Below the pieces are notes generated by a model. That model saw nothing but the letters and a program-made list of their open reading frames with translations. It did not search any database and was not told the origin of the DNA. Positions 8,612 to 17,985 of a stretch of 45,000 nucleotides of DNA are shown here, in pieces (position 1 is the stretch's first letter; the number at the start of each line of letters is the position of its first letter). A program made the translations under genes and the position numbers. Source of the stretch: Neobacillus sp. CF12 (GTDB lineage: Bacteria > Bacillota > Bacilli > Bacillales > Cytobacillaceae); NCBI RefSeq assembly GCF_030348765.1, contig NZ_JAUCEU010000007.1, forward strand, positions 3,587,501 to 3,632,500. Direction: 5' to 3'.

Positions 8612-8962
8612 TTATTTTACCTCGATGACTACTTGTGCTACAGCATATTCTCTGCTATGCGAAATAGAAAGAAATCCATTCGTTTCAGGTTTTACGATAT
8701 AGGGCTTTCCTAAAGAATCAGTTTCAATTTCAATATCTAGAAAGGATAACTCTTTGCCGATCCCCGTTCCTGCTGCCTTCGAATAAGCTTCTTTTGCCGC
8801 AAATCTCCCTGCTAAAAATTCAATCTTCCTTCTATTGGGAAGCCTTTCAAAGGTTTGTTTTTCATTTTCAGTCAGTATGCGATCAATTAGTTTTCTTTGT
8901 CTGGTGACAATTTCTTCTATCCTTGAAAGTTCAATAATATCGATTCCAATCCCTTTAATCAT
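8612..8962 (-). CDS. acpS: Holo-[acyl-carrier-protein] synthase
   Basis: A 116-residue phosphopantetheinyl transferase that moves the 4'-phosphopantetheine arm of CoA onto apo-ACP, needed for fatty acid synthesis. The AcpS family metal ligands are seen as D8 (GIGIDIIEL) and E58 ([12 protein letters not shown]). Length is usual for the small trimeric AcpS group. It is upstream of ydcC in the same direction and divergent from the rhomboid gene, as in B. subtilis (ydcA-acpS-ydcC). Confidence 0.96.
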   Translation of the reverse strand: MIKGIGIDIIELSRIEEIVTRQRKLIDRILTENEKQTFERLPNRRKIEFLAGRFAAKEAYSKAAGTGIGKELSFLDIEIETDSLGKPYIVKPETNGFLSISHSREYAVAQVVIEVK

Positions 8963-9062
8963 GATCAGGTATCCCTTCTATTTAAATTAAAGATTGCATA
9001 ATAGTACAACAAGACCAAAATTCAGTCTATTATAATAAGTAAAGAATAATCAGGAGGTTATT

Positions 9063-9656
9063 ATGTTTACGAGAACAGAGAGTTTTCGCGAATTTATCCG
9101 CTTTTATCCAATTGTTTCTATTATTATTGCCATTCATTTCATATTGTATCTTTTAACTGCTTTACCTATATTCCCAAACTTTTGGTTTAAAGCGACTTTT
9201 TCAGGTGTCAACCTCTATGTTACGGAGGGTGAGTATTGGCGATTAGTTACCCCTATCTTTATGCACGGCGGGTTTACACATGTTTTGTTTAACAGCTTCT
9301 CACTAGTCCTTTTTGCCCCTGCACTCGAGAGATTGCTCGGCAAAGGAAAATTCATACTCGTCTACCTCGTTTCTGGTATTCTAGCAAATGTAGCTACTTT
9401 ACTACTTGAACCTTTAACCTATGTACATGTAGGATCGAGTGGAGCCATCTTTGGGCTATTCGGATATTATATAAGCATTATTCTCTTCCGTAAGCATATG
9501 CTCTCCCAGCAAAATTCGCAAATCATCCTCATCATTTGTGCACTTAGTTTGATTATGACCTTTATCCAGCCCAATATTAATATTACTGCCCATATATTCG
9601 GGTTATTAGGCGGTTTATTACTAGGGGCCATTTTTAATCATAAAAAAAGGGATTGA
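9063..9656 (+). CDS. ydcA: Rhomboid-family intramembrane serine protease (YdcA type)
   Basis: A 197-residue membrane protein with about six membrane segments. The catalytic pair is visible: Ser126 in GSSGAIFG and His177 in ITAHIFG; His73 and Asn77 in HVLFNS fit the oxyanion region. Such proteases cut within or near membrane helices; the substrate is not known. AGGAGG lies 7 bases before the ATG. It is divergent from acpS. The stop codon lies inside the left arm of the terminator shared with ydbT. Confidence 0.9.
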   Translation: MFTRTESFREFIRFYPIVSIIIAIHFILYLLTALPIFPNFWFKATFSGVNLYVTEGEYWRLVTPIFMHGGFTHVLFNSFSLVLFAPALERLLGKGKFILVYLVSGILANVATLLLEPLTYVHVGSSGAIFGLFGYYISIILFRKHMLSQQNSQIILIICALSLIMTFIQPNINITAHIFGLLGGLLLGAIFNHKKRD

Positions 9657-9688
9657 GTCCGAACAATTCGGTTCAATCCCCTTTTTTC
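9640..9688. terminator. Bidirectional terminator between ydcA and ydbT
   Basis: AAAAAAGGGATTGA and TCAATCCCCTTTTTT form a long hairpin (with a second short CCGAAC/CGGTT pairing inside). There are As on one side and Ts on the other. It overlaps the stop codon of ydcA. Confidence 0.9.
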
Positions 9689-11118
9689 CCTTCCCTTGAA
9701 AACCAAGAGTAAACTTTGTTTACGTCATTTCGTTCCATATCAATCACGCGGCCTCCAGCACCACCGAAACCAACTTTTACAAACGCCTCTATGCTTCCTA
9801 GTTGTTTCCTCTTTTGAAAATAACCTTCTTTCGCTTCCAAACTTTGAATTTTGTTTTTCTTCATAAAGACCGTAGTTCGAACAATCGTTCGATACCGAAG
9901 ATTCAATTGTTGCTCTCCCAAACACCAGCCAGCATCCTTATACTTTAATATTCCCCAAAAAGTAAACCATGCAAGGATGATTAATGACAGTAGTCCCCAT
10001 GCTTTTAGAAAAACAATGGAAACAACAACAACCGGGACAACAATTATCCAACTCCTAAAAATATAACGGGCCCTCGCTCTTTTCGGAACTGGATGAAAGC
10101 TTGATGTTAGTTGATAATCTGTAAGATATGGTCCCAATATTTGTCCAATCGTATGCAACTTTACAAGTGGAAGGAGCAGTACCTTTGAACCTTCCTGATT
10201 AGCAGCAGAACCGCCAGCACTTTCCACGATAACCGACCCATAACCAAGCCATTGGCGTACGATATTTTCATTAATTCTGATTGCTTGAATCCTCGTTAGC
10301 GGAATCGTAATTTGCCTTTTCTCTAATAAACCTTGCGAAATTACTAAATCATGTTCTGTTTTGGTGACACTGAAATTCGCATATTTTAACATTGTTCCTA
10401 TTAAAGCAATAATCCAGGCAACCACAAAACCAGCAAAAACGAGGAGAACAATAATTATTAGGTTACTCACTGCCCACTGTTCAACTCCACGAAATAACCT
10501 TTCATAAGGAATCAACTCATCTAGTTGTGAAAAAAAGGCCAATACGGCGGATATGACAACCCCTACTCCCCCAGAAGTAAGTGATAGTAATAGTAATTGT
10601 GGTGGAGTAATTTTATATACAGTTTGACTTAGAACTTCCCCAACAGATTCAACGTCTTTAACGGCAGGATTTTTAGCACCTGTTACATATTCCTGAATAT
10701 AGCGGGCTTCTTCCTTAGAGATAGCAGATAGAACTGCTTCCGCTTCATCTGTCCCGCTTCCACCAGCTGTTTCAATCCTAACCTTTACCATCCCGCAGAG
10801 TCGCTGAAGGATTCCTTCTGAAACATCAAGGCTTTGGATTCGCTCTAAAGGAATATATCTTTTCTTACGAACAAAAACGCCATATTCTATCCTGAGTTCA
10901 TTATGCTCCATTCGATAGGTGTAACGCAGCCAGGAAAAGATGCTAGTCAAAATAATTAAGATTATTGCAATAGCAGTTACTCCAAAAAGCAGCAACTTTC
11001 CTCCGTTGTTCCAAATAAAGAACAAGGCTATAAAGGAAAAAATGAATTCCTTTAACCTTTTTCCGATGGTCAAGACAATTACAATTGGATGAAGTCTTTT
11101 CGGCTCAGACATCTTCAT
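9673..11118 (-). CDS. ydbT: PH-domain (bPH2/DUF304) membrane protein, YdbT type
   Basis: A 481-residue membrane protein with three bacterial PH-like (bPH2) modules: residues about 70-145 (RYIPLERIQSLDVSEG), about 255-325 (RQITIPLTRIQAIRINE) and about 405-470 (TTVFMKKNKIQSLEAKEG). Each follows a pair of hydrophobic helices. ATG at 11118 overlaps the end of ydbS by 14 bp; a second ATG at 11112 is possible. In B. subtilis the YdbS-YdbT pair has been linked to resistance to foreign antibacterial peptides; I cannot confirm this here. It is translated with ydbS as an operon. Confidence 0.85.
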   Translation of the reverse strand: MKMSEPKRLHPIVIVLTIGKRLKEFIFSFIALFFIWNNGGKLLLFGVTAIAIILIILTSIFSWLRYTYRMEHNELRIEYGVFVRKKRYIPLERIQSLDVSEGILQRLCGMVKVRIETAGGSGTDEAEAVLSAISKEEARYIQEYVTGAKNPAVKDVESVGEVLSQTVYKITPPQLLLLSLTSGGVGVVISAVLAFFSQLDELIPYERLFRGVEQWAVSNLIIIVLLVFAGFVVAWIIALIGTMLKYANFSVTKTEHDLVISQGLLEKRQITIPLTRIQAIRINENIVRQWLGYGSVIVESAGGSAANQEGSKVLLLPLVKLHTIGQILGPYLTDYQLTSSFHPVPKRARARYIFRSWIIVVPVVVVSIVFLKAWGLLSLIILAWFTFWGILKYKDAGWCLGEQQLNLRYRTIVRTTVFMKKNKIQSLEAKEGYFQKRKQLGSIEAFVKVGFGGAGGRVIDMERNDVNKVYSWFSREGKKGD

Positions 11119-11584
11119 CCGCCACCCTTGCTAGATTAGAAATAAAGTGTCTTAATTCTTCGGCTTCGCTCTCTTCTAAAGCAGGAATTTCATGTGCCGT
11201 TGCTGCCGTATTGATAATAACGGAAGCTAAGTGGTATTTTCGTAAAATCGGTCCTTGAACTGTGTCAACATGCTGAACTCGAATCATCGGTATTAAGGTT
11301 CGCTTAACAATGAAAATACCTTCCTGAAGTTCCACTTCCTCTTCTCTGACATCATAACGCCAGCGTTTCCACCTAAGTGAAGGCAATAAAAAAATGAATA
11401 AATAAGTAGAGATTAGTTCGATTCCTATTAATAAAACGGAAACCCAAACTGGACCATTAAAGATATGTAGTAGAAAAATAGCCACACCTGCTAAGATCCA
11501 ACTGATCATAATCTTGATTACACCTGAAATTCTCCATACCGTTAATGCCTTTACAGAAATTTGCTTTTGCGGCTCTTTTATCAT
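11105..11584 (-). CDS. ydbS: PH-domain (bPH2/DUF304) membrane protein, YdbS type
   Basis: A 159-residue partner of YdbT, with two membrane segments at about residues 20-70 and one bPH2 module at about 85-155 (IVKRTLIPMIRVQHVDTVQGP). I chose ATG at 11584 because GGGGGGAAGT precedes it; an upstream ATG at 11596 reads through that ribosome-binding site. It overlaps ydbT by 14 bp, so the two are coupled. Confidence 0.85.
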   Translation of the reverse strand: MIKEPQKQISVKALTVWRISGVIKIMISWILAGVAIFLLHIFNGPVWVSVLLIGIELISTYLFIFLLPSLRWKRWRYDVREEEVELQEGIFIVKRTLIPMIRVQHVDTVQGPILRKYHLASVIINTAATAHEIPALEESEAEELRHFISNLARVADEDV

Positions 11585-11647
11585 ACTTCCCCCCATCGCT
11601 ATGCCTTCTCTTAAGTATACACAGGAATCAAGAAGGAAACATCATCA

Positions 11648-12610
11648 TTAATCAACGAAAAAGCTTGATTGGTCAATTATGTTAATCCCCTTTGCTCCTT
11701 GCATATCTCTCATCAATTGAAAGAGGGCGGCATCTTTTTGTTTTGCTTCGATCATACAGTGTATCTCAGGTACAGTCCCCTTTATTGCTTGTATGAACTC
11801 CAAAAACATTTCTGGGTCAACAAAATCCGCATGTGCTCTATATTCCTTCTCTGACCTCGGGCTTGAAATATGCATTTTAACGGGAAGTGGTGATATCCTC
11901 CATGTATTAATGATTCTTTCCCAATCTTCCTTCCATTCCAGTTCTTCATGGTTCGCCAAATGATGATGATAGTCGAACACCATTGGTATCCCTAACTTCT
12001 CACAAAGATAGAGCGTTTCCTTGACCGTAAACGTTGTATCGTCGTTTTCGAGCATAATCATTCTTTGAATAGAAGGATGGATATAACCCCAATTATGAAT
12101 AAACTGTTCAAGTGCCTTTTCCTTATCCTCGTAGCCTCCTCCTACATGCAAAACACATCGATGTTCGGTATCAATTTCCATACCTTTAAGCAAATTCTTA
12201 TGCATAACAAGTGTCTTTAATGCATTAGCGAGGATATCCTTGTTCGGTGTATTCAGAACAACAAAATGGTCAGGATGAAAATCAATTCGCATCGGATGAT
12301 CGATTAGATAGTCGCCAATCTTTTTTAATGATTCTTTCAATGGTTTGATAAAATCCCAATCAAGCAGTTCCTCGTGGTTCGCTAATGGGATAAGGCGGGA
12401 GCTTAATCGAAAGAAATGAATTTGATTTCCAGCATTATGTTTTAATAAACGAAGGCAATTATCGATATTTGATTCAGCTATTCGCTCTAGCTTCCGAATG
12501 GCTGCTTCCCGGTCTTTAATCTTGTTAAATTGTGCAAAAGTCATGGTTTGAGATGGTGAGGCATTTTGGAGTTCCACACTCATGGCAACATAGCCAAGTT
12601 TGACAATCAT
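11648..12610 (-). CDS. uvsE: UV damage endonuclease UvsE/UVDE
   Basis: A 320-residue UVDE-family endonuclease that nicks DNA 5' of UV photoproducts to start alternative excision repair. The TIM-barrel fold starts with MIVKLGYVAMSV. Probable metal ligands are visible: His112/His115 (DFHPDHF), His155 (LHVGGGY), Glu188 (IMLENDD), Asp213 with His215-217 (FDYHHHLAN), and His247 in PVKMHISS. AGGAG lies 8 bases before ATG. It sits between ydbS and cshA, where I do not recall a gene in B. subtilis. UVDE is common among spore formers, whose spores meet UV. Confidence 0.93.
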   Translation of the reverse strand: MIVKLGYVAMSVELQNASPSQTMTFAQFNKIKDREAAIRKLERIAESNIDNCLRLLKHNAGNQIHFFRLSSRLIPLANHEELLDWDFIKPLKESLKKIGDYLIDHPMRIDFHPDHFVVLNTPNKDILANALKTLVMHKNLLKGMEIDTEHRCVLHVGGGYEDKEKALEQFIHNWGYIHPSIQRMIMLENDDTTFTVKETLYLCEKLGIPMVFDYHHHLANHEELEWKEDWERIINTWRISPLPVKMHISSPRSEKEYRAHADFVDPEMFLEFIQAIKGTVPEIHCMIEAKQKDAALFQLMRDMQGAKGINIIDQSSFFVD

Positions 12611-12661
12611 CTACATCACTCCTAAAAAACTGTTACCTTTAATGTTCCCATAACATGCTCG

Positions 12662-12702
12662 TAAAATAAAAAGAGAGCATTGGACATTATGTCCATGCTC
12701 TC
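12662..12702 (-). terminator. cshA terminator
   Basis: The minus strand reads AGAGAGCATGGAC, a short loop, then CCAATGCTCTCT and TTTTTATTTT, directly after the cshA stop codon. Confidence 0.9.
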
Positions 12703-12710
12703 TACTATTA

Positions 12711-14201
12711 TTATCGGTTAAAGCTTCTTGGTTTTGGCTTTCCAGATGTGCGCTTTTCACCAGTTCTTGGCTTAGCCGGTGATTTTTTACGGTCACGATC
12801 GCCGCCACGTGAAGAATTATAGCTTCTATTGTCATCTCTTTTTCTACGGTCACGGTCTTGTGGCTTTCTGTCCCTCTTAGAATGAAGAGGTGATTCTTCC
12901 GTTAACTTAACCGGTGTTTGATCAGGCTCTTTTGTTAACATTTTCAGAACAGCTGCAATTACAGTTGAAGCATCATTTTCTTCAAGTAATTCATTGGCAG
13001 CTCTCTTATAATATTGAAGATTATTTCCTTCAATTGTTTGCACAATTTTATCAACTACTGCTCGTTGTTGACCTTCTAACGCTTCATCCAAGGTAGGAGC
13101 AGTCATTCTTTCCATTTTACGCTTCGTTGTTCTTTCTAAAACAGACAAGTAAGACTTTTCACGTGGAGTAATAAATGTTAGTGCCATACCTGATTTACCA
13201 GCACGTCCTGTACGTCCAATACGGTGGACATAACTTTCAGGATCCTGTGGAATATCAAAGTTGTAAACATGGGTTACGCCGGAGATATCGAGACCCCTTG
13301 CTGCCACGTCCGTAGCCACTAATACATCAATTGTTCCTTCTTTAAATTTCCGAAGGACTTGCATACGTTTTGCCTGCGTTAAATCTCCGTGAATCCCCTC
13401 TGCAGTATAACCTCTTAAGGTTAATGCCTCAGATAATTCATCCACGCGGCGTTTAGTCCGGCCAAAGATAATCGCTAACTCTGGTGATTGAATATCAAGA
13501 AGTCTTGTTAAGACATCAAATTTATTCTTTTCCATCACTTCAAGATAAAATTGTTCGATCGCTGGTACAGTCATTTCCTTCATCTTAACACGGACAATTT
13601 GAGGATCCTTCATAAACTTTTCTGCCATTCTTTGAATTGGAGCTGGCATTGTTGCTGAGAAAAGTAAAGTTTGGCGCTCAGCCGGTGTAGCAGCAAGAAT
13701 GGTTTCAATGTCTTCAATGAATCCCATATTTAACATTTCATCCGCTTCGTCAAGAATAACAGTGTTTACTGTGTCAAGACGCATTGTTTTTCTGTTGATA
13801 TGATCTAATACACGTCCAGGAGTACCTACAATAATATGTGGGTATTTCTTTAATGAACGGATTTGGCGGCTGATGTCCTGTCCACCGTAAATGGATAAAA
13901 CGCGGACTCTTTTACCTGAACCGATTTTATAAAGTTCTTCTGATACTTGAATCGCAAGTTCACGTGTTGGTGCGATAATAATCCCTTGAATCGCATCCTT
14001 AGTAACATCAATCTTTTCCACTAATGGAATACCAAATGCAGCAGTTTTACCAGTTCCTGTTTGAGCCTGCCCAATTAAATCCTTATTTGCTAAGCCCATC
14101 GGAATTGTTTCTGCCTGGATTGGTGTTGCTTCCTCAAAACCCATTTTGAGGACAGCTTCTAAAGTAGCCTGACTTAGGCCTAAATCTTCAAACTTTGTCA
14201 A
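12711..14201 (-). CDS. cshA: DEAD-box RNA helicase CshA
   Basis: ATP-dependent RNA helicase of about 496 residues that in Bacillus acts in RNA decay and cold-shock ribosome work. Motifs in order (numbered from the TTG): Q motif near 22-30; AQTGTGKT at 46-53; PTREL at 78-82; TPGR at 127-130; DEAD at 151-154; SAT at 182-184; and HRIGRTGR in the second RecA domain. The C-terminal tail is long, basic and RD/RK-rich (from about 425). Start: ATG at 14210 is only one base from GGAG, while TTG at 14201 is 10 bases away and gives MTKFEDLGL, closer to B. subtilis MTITFQDF. I prefer TTG, moderately. An intergenic repeat lies in its leader. Confidence 0.93.
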   Translation of the reverse strand: MTKFEDLGLSQATLEAVLKMGFEEATPIQAETIPMGLANKDLIGQAQTGTGKTAAFGIPLVEKIDVTKDAIQGIIIAPTRELAIQVSEELYKIGSGKRVRVLSIYGGQDISRQIRSLKKYPHIIVGTPGRVLDHINRKTMRLDTVNTVILDEADEMLNMGFIEDIETILAATPAERQTLLFSATMPAPIQRMAEKFMKDPQIVRVKMKEMTVPAIEQFYLEVMEKNKFDVLTRLLDIQSPELAIIFGRTKRRVDELSEALTLRGYTAEGIHGDLTQAKRMQVLRKFKEGTIDVLVATDVAARGLDISGVTHVYNFDIPQDPESYVHRIGRTGRAGKSGMALTFITPREKSYLSVLERTTKRKMERMTAPTLDEALEGQQRAVVDKIVQTIEGNNLQYYKRAANELLEENDASTVIAAVLKMLTKEPDQTPVKLTEESPLHSKRDRKPQDRDRRKRDDNRSYNSSRGGDRDRKKSPAKPRTGEKRTSGKPKPRSFNR

Positions 14202-14258
14202 TGTTTTCATTCTCCTTCATCTATGTGAAAATATTTTTAAATTGCTGAATATTTTCGC

Positions 14259-14400
14259 CCGATACTCAGAAATGCGGAAAGCGTCTCGCTCTGGGGCGAA
14301 AAGCGTTGTAGGGCCTGACGGTGAAGTCGCTTTTGACTTCATCGGTGGACTGAAACGGTCGAGCCCCTAGGCGCTGCAGCTAGACACGCATCAAAATGCC
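14259..14400. repeat. Structured intergenic repeat-like element upstream of cshA
   Basis: About 140 bp of base composition and structure unlike its surroundings. It contains a hairpin CGGTGAAGTC/GACTTCATCG (14319-14344, one G-T pair), the near-palindrome AGCCCCTAGGCGCT (14362-14375) and the palindrome GCTGCAGC (14373-14380). From memory it resembles a dispersed non-coding repeat found between genes in many Bacillaceae (complement contains TGTCTAGCTGCAGCGCC). No copy elsewhere in this window was found. No open frame of note. It lies between the esterase terminator and cshA. Confidence 0.55.
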
Positions 14401-14427
14401 GCAAGTAGGTAACATCTATATTTTACC

Positions 14428-14462
14428 AAAAAAAGACATTCTCCTTCAAGGAGTATGCCCTT
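14428..14462 (-). terminator. Terminator after the esterase gene, overlapping a possible cshA promoter
   Basis: Imperfect hairpin with arms GGCATACTCCTT and AAGGAGAATGTC, followed on the minus strand by TTTTTTT. The same bases give TTGAAG, 18 bp, TAAAAT, a possible cshA promoter. That would give cshA a leader of about 200 nt containing the repeat-like element. Confidence 0.55.
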
Positions 14463-14554
14463 TATTCATCGTTCTTTAGACACGTTGCAGACAATCATAA
14501 CACTATAACAATTTTATTGCAATTAAATCGGGTTTATAACGAATCCCATATTAG

Positions 14555-15247
14555 CTATTCCCGCTCCATCAAAAAATCATACACGGTGGAAAATAGGGCC
14601 TCTTTTTCCTCACAGTGACAAATATGATGGCTAGAATCTTTAATGTACGTAAGTCTTTTTATTTTTGCATTTATCGTTCGGTATAAGTATTCAGCGCTTT
14701 TAGGAGGGACGATCCCGTCACATTCTCCTTGTGCAATCAGTGTTGGCACTTCTACTTGAGGGAGAAGTGGTTTGATGTACGAAACAAGTCTGCGAAATTG
14801 TAAAGTCGCTTTTATGGGAGTTGCTTTTATTTTTCTTTTATATCGCTTAAAAAATTCATTGTTTTCTAAGTTTCCTTTTAAAGAATCGATAATCATTGAT
14901 TTTATTTCACTGGCCATTTGCTTCGGATTAAGGTAATAGGCAGCAGCACTAAGTAGTACAAGCTTGTCCACTGGGTACTTTGCAGCCAGTAAACTTGCAA
15001 TCATACCGCCCATGGAAAATCCTATCACATAGACCTGATCACATATATCAATTAATTTCTTTAATTCGTTCTCTGCATGATCAATCCATTGTTGATAATG
15101 GACACCTTTTAAGGAGAGATTTTCACCATGGCCAGGAAGAGTCGGGACACTGAATACCCAATCTGTTTGCTTTGTTAGATATTCAGCAAGCGGCTCTACT
15201 TCATAAGGCGCCCCGGTAAAGCCATGAATACATAAACATCCAATCAT
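14555..15247 (-). CDS. Alpha/beta-hydrolase, carboxylesterase or monoacylglycerol lipase
   Basis: A 230-residue cytoplasmic hydrolase related to the Est30/monoacylglycerol lipase group. Evidence: oxyanion segment CIHGFTG (residues 6-12), nucleophile Ser78 in GFSMGG, probable acid Asp177 in GECDGIVPP, and probable catalytic His207 or His208 in DSSHHICHC. Length matches Est30 (about 250). Natural substrate is unknown. It lies between murF and cshA on the same strand, with its own terminator at 14428-14462. Confidence 0.88.
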   Translation of the reverse strand: MIGCLCIHGFTGAPYEVEPLAEYLTKQTDWVFSVPTLPGHGENLSLKGVHYQQWIDHAENELKKLIDICDQVYVIGFSMGGMIASLLAAKYPVDKLVLLSAAAYYLNPKQMASEIKSMIIDSLKGNLENNEFFKRYKRKIKATPIKATLQFRRLVSYIKPLLPQVEVPTLIAQGECDGIVPPKSAEYLYRTINAKIKRLTYIKDSSHHICHCEEKEALFSTVYDFLMERE

Positions 15248-15336
15248 GTTCTTCCACCTGCTTTGCTAGGAAAAATATTTTCCTTTAGTGTTCCATGAAC
15301 AGCATTTCGCATACGGTGTTGTTTGACAGTAAATCT

Positions 15337-16716
15337 TTACTTTTTTTGTAATGCTGTCACGATTTCCTCTAATCTCATTCCTCTAGAAGCCTTTACAAGA
15401 ACTAATGAATCATTATTTACGTGCTGTTCTAATACTTTAATCAGTTCACTCTTTTCCATAAAAGAAAAGACTCTGTTTTTCCCTAACGCGGAACGTGCAC
15501 CTTCAGCAATGTGTTCTGCTAACTTTCCATAGGTAAATACGTAATCAATTTTTTCTGGATTCAAACCCTCACCAATTTGCTGATGATACTGTTCTTCCTG
15601 AGGTCCTAATTCGAGCATATCACCTAGTACTAAAATAATCTTTTTGTATCCTTTAAGGTTTGAAACTAATTCTATGGCCGCCATCATCGAGGTTGGACTT
15701 GCATTATAGGCGTCGTTAATGATCTTTTCACCATGAAATCCTTCCACAAGTTCCATTCTCATATTGGTAAGTTTAACATTGGCTAAACCTTCATTCATTT
15801 TATTAAATGGCACATCAAAGTAGTGTGCAATGATGATCGCAGCAATTGCATTTAATATATTATGTGTTCCTAACACTGGAAGTTCGAAGTTTTCATCAGA
15901 CTCTTTAATTTTAAACATATTTCCTTGCTCTAATTGAATAATGTCTATAGGAAAAAAATTATTTGTATCCGATCTTCCAAATGTTTGAACTCTTACATTC
16001 CCTTTATATTTATTAATTCGCTCCATTAAAAGCGGCTCGTCGCCATGAAGTACCGCCAATCCGCCGTCTTTCAGACCTTGCAATATTTCTAGTTTGGCTT
16101 CAGCAATTCCTTCTCTTGAACCAAGGTCAAGCAGATGTGATTCTCCAATATTAGTAATGACAACTGCATCGGGAGAAGCAAGTTTTGTAAGGAATTCAAT
16201 TTCTCCTCTTCCACTCATTCCCATTTCTAATACTGCTATGTCAGTATCCTCATCCAAACCTAGGACTGTTAAAGGTAGTCCAATATGGTTATTGTAATTC
16301 CCTTCTGTTTTTTGAACTTTATACGCGGTGGACAAGAGGGAAGCAGTCATATCCTTGGTTGTGGTTTTTCCATTACTTCCGGTAATTCCCACTACTTTTA
16401 CTTGTAACTGTTTTCGATATTCTCTTGCTAATTCTTGCAGCGCCCCTAAGCAATTATCAACAATAAGGATGGGCAAATGAGTCGGTGGATTAGGCACGTC
16501 ACTTTGCCACAGTGCTGCTGATGCTCCCTTTTTTAGTGAATCCTCAACATATTTATGACCATCGGAGTTTTCACCTTTAAAAGGTATAAACAAGTTTCCA
16601 GATTCAATTTTTCTAGAATCGATGGAAACCCCTGTGATTTCTATATCAGCAAACGAGGTAATCTCATTTTCAACAGGTATCATATCTGAAATCTGTTTTA
16701 ATGTTCTTTTTATCAT
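15337..16716 (-). CDS. murF: UDP-MurNAc-tripeptide--D-Ala-D-Ala ligase MurF
   Basis: Adds D-Ala-D-Ala to UDP-MurNAc-tripeptide, the last cytoplasmic step in building the peptidoglycan precursor (459 residues, typical). The ATP-binding P-loop TGSNGKTT is at residues 112-119. The Mur central motif HNILNAIAA follows near 295, and NDAYNASPTSM near 340 is typical of MurF. ATG at 16716 has GGAGG 6 bases upstream; the 13-codon in-frame extension to 16755 reads through that site and part of a hairpin. It follows ddl, whose product is its substrate. Confidence 0.96.
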   Translation of the reverse strand: MIKRTLKQISDMIPVENEITSFADIEITGVSIDSRKIESGNLFIPFKGENSDGHKYVEDSLKKGASAALWQSDVPNPPTHLPILIVDNCLGALQELAREYRKQLQVKVVGITGSNGKTTTKDMTASLLSTAYKVQKTEGNYNNHIGLPLTVLGLDEDTDIAVLEMGMSGRGEIEFLTKLASPDAVVITNIGESHLLDLGSREGIAEAKLEILQGLKDGGLAVLHGDEPLLMERINKYKGNVRVQTFGRSDTNNFFPIDIIQLEQGNMFKIKESDENFELPVLGTHNILNAIAAIIIAHYFDVPFNKMNEGLANVKLTNMRMELVEGFHGEKIINDAYNASPTSMMAAIELVSNLKGYKKIILVLGDMLELGPQEEQYHQQIGEGLNPEKIDYVFTYGKLAEHIAEGARSALGKNRVFSFMEKSELIKVLEQHVNNDSLVLVKASRGMRLEEIVTALQKK

Positions 16717-16740
16717 TTCAATCCTCCGTCCGGATTTTAA

Positions 16741-16770
16741 ATAAAGACACGGCACCCTGCCGTGTCATAG
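16741..16770 (-). terminator. Hairpin between ddl and murF (attenuator or terminator)
   Basis: GACACGGCA/TGCCGTGTC is a perfect 9-bp stem with a tiny loop. On the minus strand it is followed by TTTATTTAAAA, a weak T-run. It stands right after the ddl stop and before the murF ribosome-binding site, so it may end part of the ddl transcripts or protect the murF mRNA end. Confidence 0.6.
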
Positions 16771-16773
16771 TTA

Positions 16774-17856
16774 TTAAAAAGTGTATTTTATGTTTTGTTT
16801 TTCTGCATGTCTTTCTTTTGCAAGATTCACTAATGTCTCAATCAATTGTGGATATTCGACACCAGTATGCTTCCATAACAGTGGGAACATGCTAAACGGC
16901 GTGAAGCCCGGCATCGTATTTACTTCATTTATTAACGCTTTTCCGTCTTTCGTTAAGAAGAAGTCAGCACGAACAAGTCCTGAGCAGTCTAATGCTTTAA
17001 AAGCTTGGATAGCCATTTCTTTAATTTGTTGATACTCTTCTGGGGAAACTTCTGCAGGTATGATTAGGGCAGTATCTCCATCTTCATATTTCGCTTTATA
17101 ATCATAAAAGTCCTTCTTAGGAACAATTTCACCTGCAACAGAGCATTTTGGATCATCGTTTCCAAGAATAGCTACTTCGATTTCACGGGCGATAACACCT
17201 TCTTCAATAATCACTTTTCGGTCAAACTGAAAAGCCTCTACAAAAGCCGCCTCTAGTTCTGCTCGGTTTATACATTTACTGATACCTACACTCGAACCAA
17301 GGTTAGCTGGTTTTACAAAACAAGGATAGCCAAGTTTCTCTTCTACTTTTGTATAGACAGACTCTTTGGTCTTTTCCCATTCGGTTCTTATAAAAGCAAC
17401 ATACTTTACTTGCGCCAATCCTGCTTGAGCAAACACATTTTTCATCATTACTTTATCCATTCCTGCAGCAGAAGCTAATACACCATTACCGACATATGGG
17501 AGGTTTAAGAGTTCGAGCAACCCTTGTACCGTTCCATCCTCCCCATTTGGTCCGTGCAGAAGTGGAAATATTACATCCAATGGTTCGTTATTCTGTTGTA
17601 CGCTATTGTTGAAAAGGGTTGGTGCCAATGATAAAGGTGATAACTGATTTTCATTTGAAAATTCTAATGCTTTAACGCTTTCTGCCGGTGCATGAAGTTG
17701 GGGTCCCTTTATCCACTGACCTTCTACATTTATGTAAATCGGATGAATTTCATATTTTTCAAGATCGAGCGCCTTAATTACCGCAAGAGCCGTTTGTAAA
17801 GATACTTTATGTTCAGCGGATTTACCTCCGTACAGTAAACCAATTTTTGTTTTCAT
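16774..17856 (-). CDS. ddl: D-alanine--D-alanine ligase
   Basis: ATP-grasp ligase making D-Ala-D-Ala (360 residues). The N-terminal motif is [13 protein letters not shown] (residues 8-20). The ATP-grasp part contains [15 protein letters not shown], and the C-terminal metal/product site reads [21 protein letters not shown] at 17856 has GGAGG 6 bases upstream; an ATG at 17877 lies before that site. It is upstream of murF on the same strand, the same pair as in B. subtilis. It uses D-Ala from Alr (6180-7343). Confidence 0.96.
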   Translation of the reverse strand: MKTKIGLLYGGKSAEHKVSLQTALAVIKALDLEKYEIHPIYINVEGQWIKGPQLHAPAESVKALEFSNENQLSPLSLAPTLFNNSVQQNNEPLDVIFPLLHGPNGEDGTVQGLLELLNLPYVGNGVLASAAGMDKVMMKNVFAQAGLAQVKYVAFIRTEWEKTKESVYTKVEEKLGYPCFVKPANLGSSVGISKCINRAELEAAFVEAFQFDRKVIIEEGVIAREIEVAILGNDDPKCSVAGEIVPKKDFYDYKAKYEDGDTALIIPAEVSPEEYQQIKEMAIQAFKALDCSGLVRADFFLTKDGKALINEVNTMPGFTPFSMFPLLWKHTGVEYPQLIETLVNLAKERHAEKQNIKYTF

Positions 17857-17953
17857 ACTAAACCTCCATTTTCGCATTTCACGATTTTATTTTATCACTT
17901 TTATTATTTTATGAAACCTACAGCTTGGTTAAAAACTATCTATACTTATTCGA

Positions 17954-17984
17954 ACAAAGAAAATCTCCCCAACGAAATGGAGAG
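17954..17984 (-). terminator. Probable terminator of the unrecognised gene at 17986
   Basis: Arms AATCTCTCCA and TGGGGAGATT (one G-T pair) with a short loop, then TTCTTTG on the minus strand. Confidence 0.55.
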
Positions 17985-17985
17985 A

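Noticed and set aside
9740..9925. 61-codon open frame inside ydbT
   Set aside because: Same-strand shadow in another frame of ydbT, without its own ribosome-binding site.
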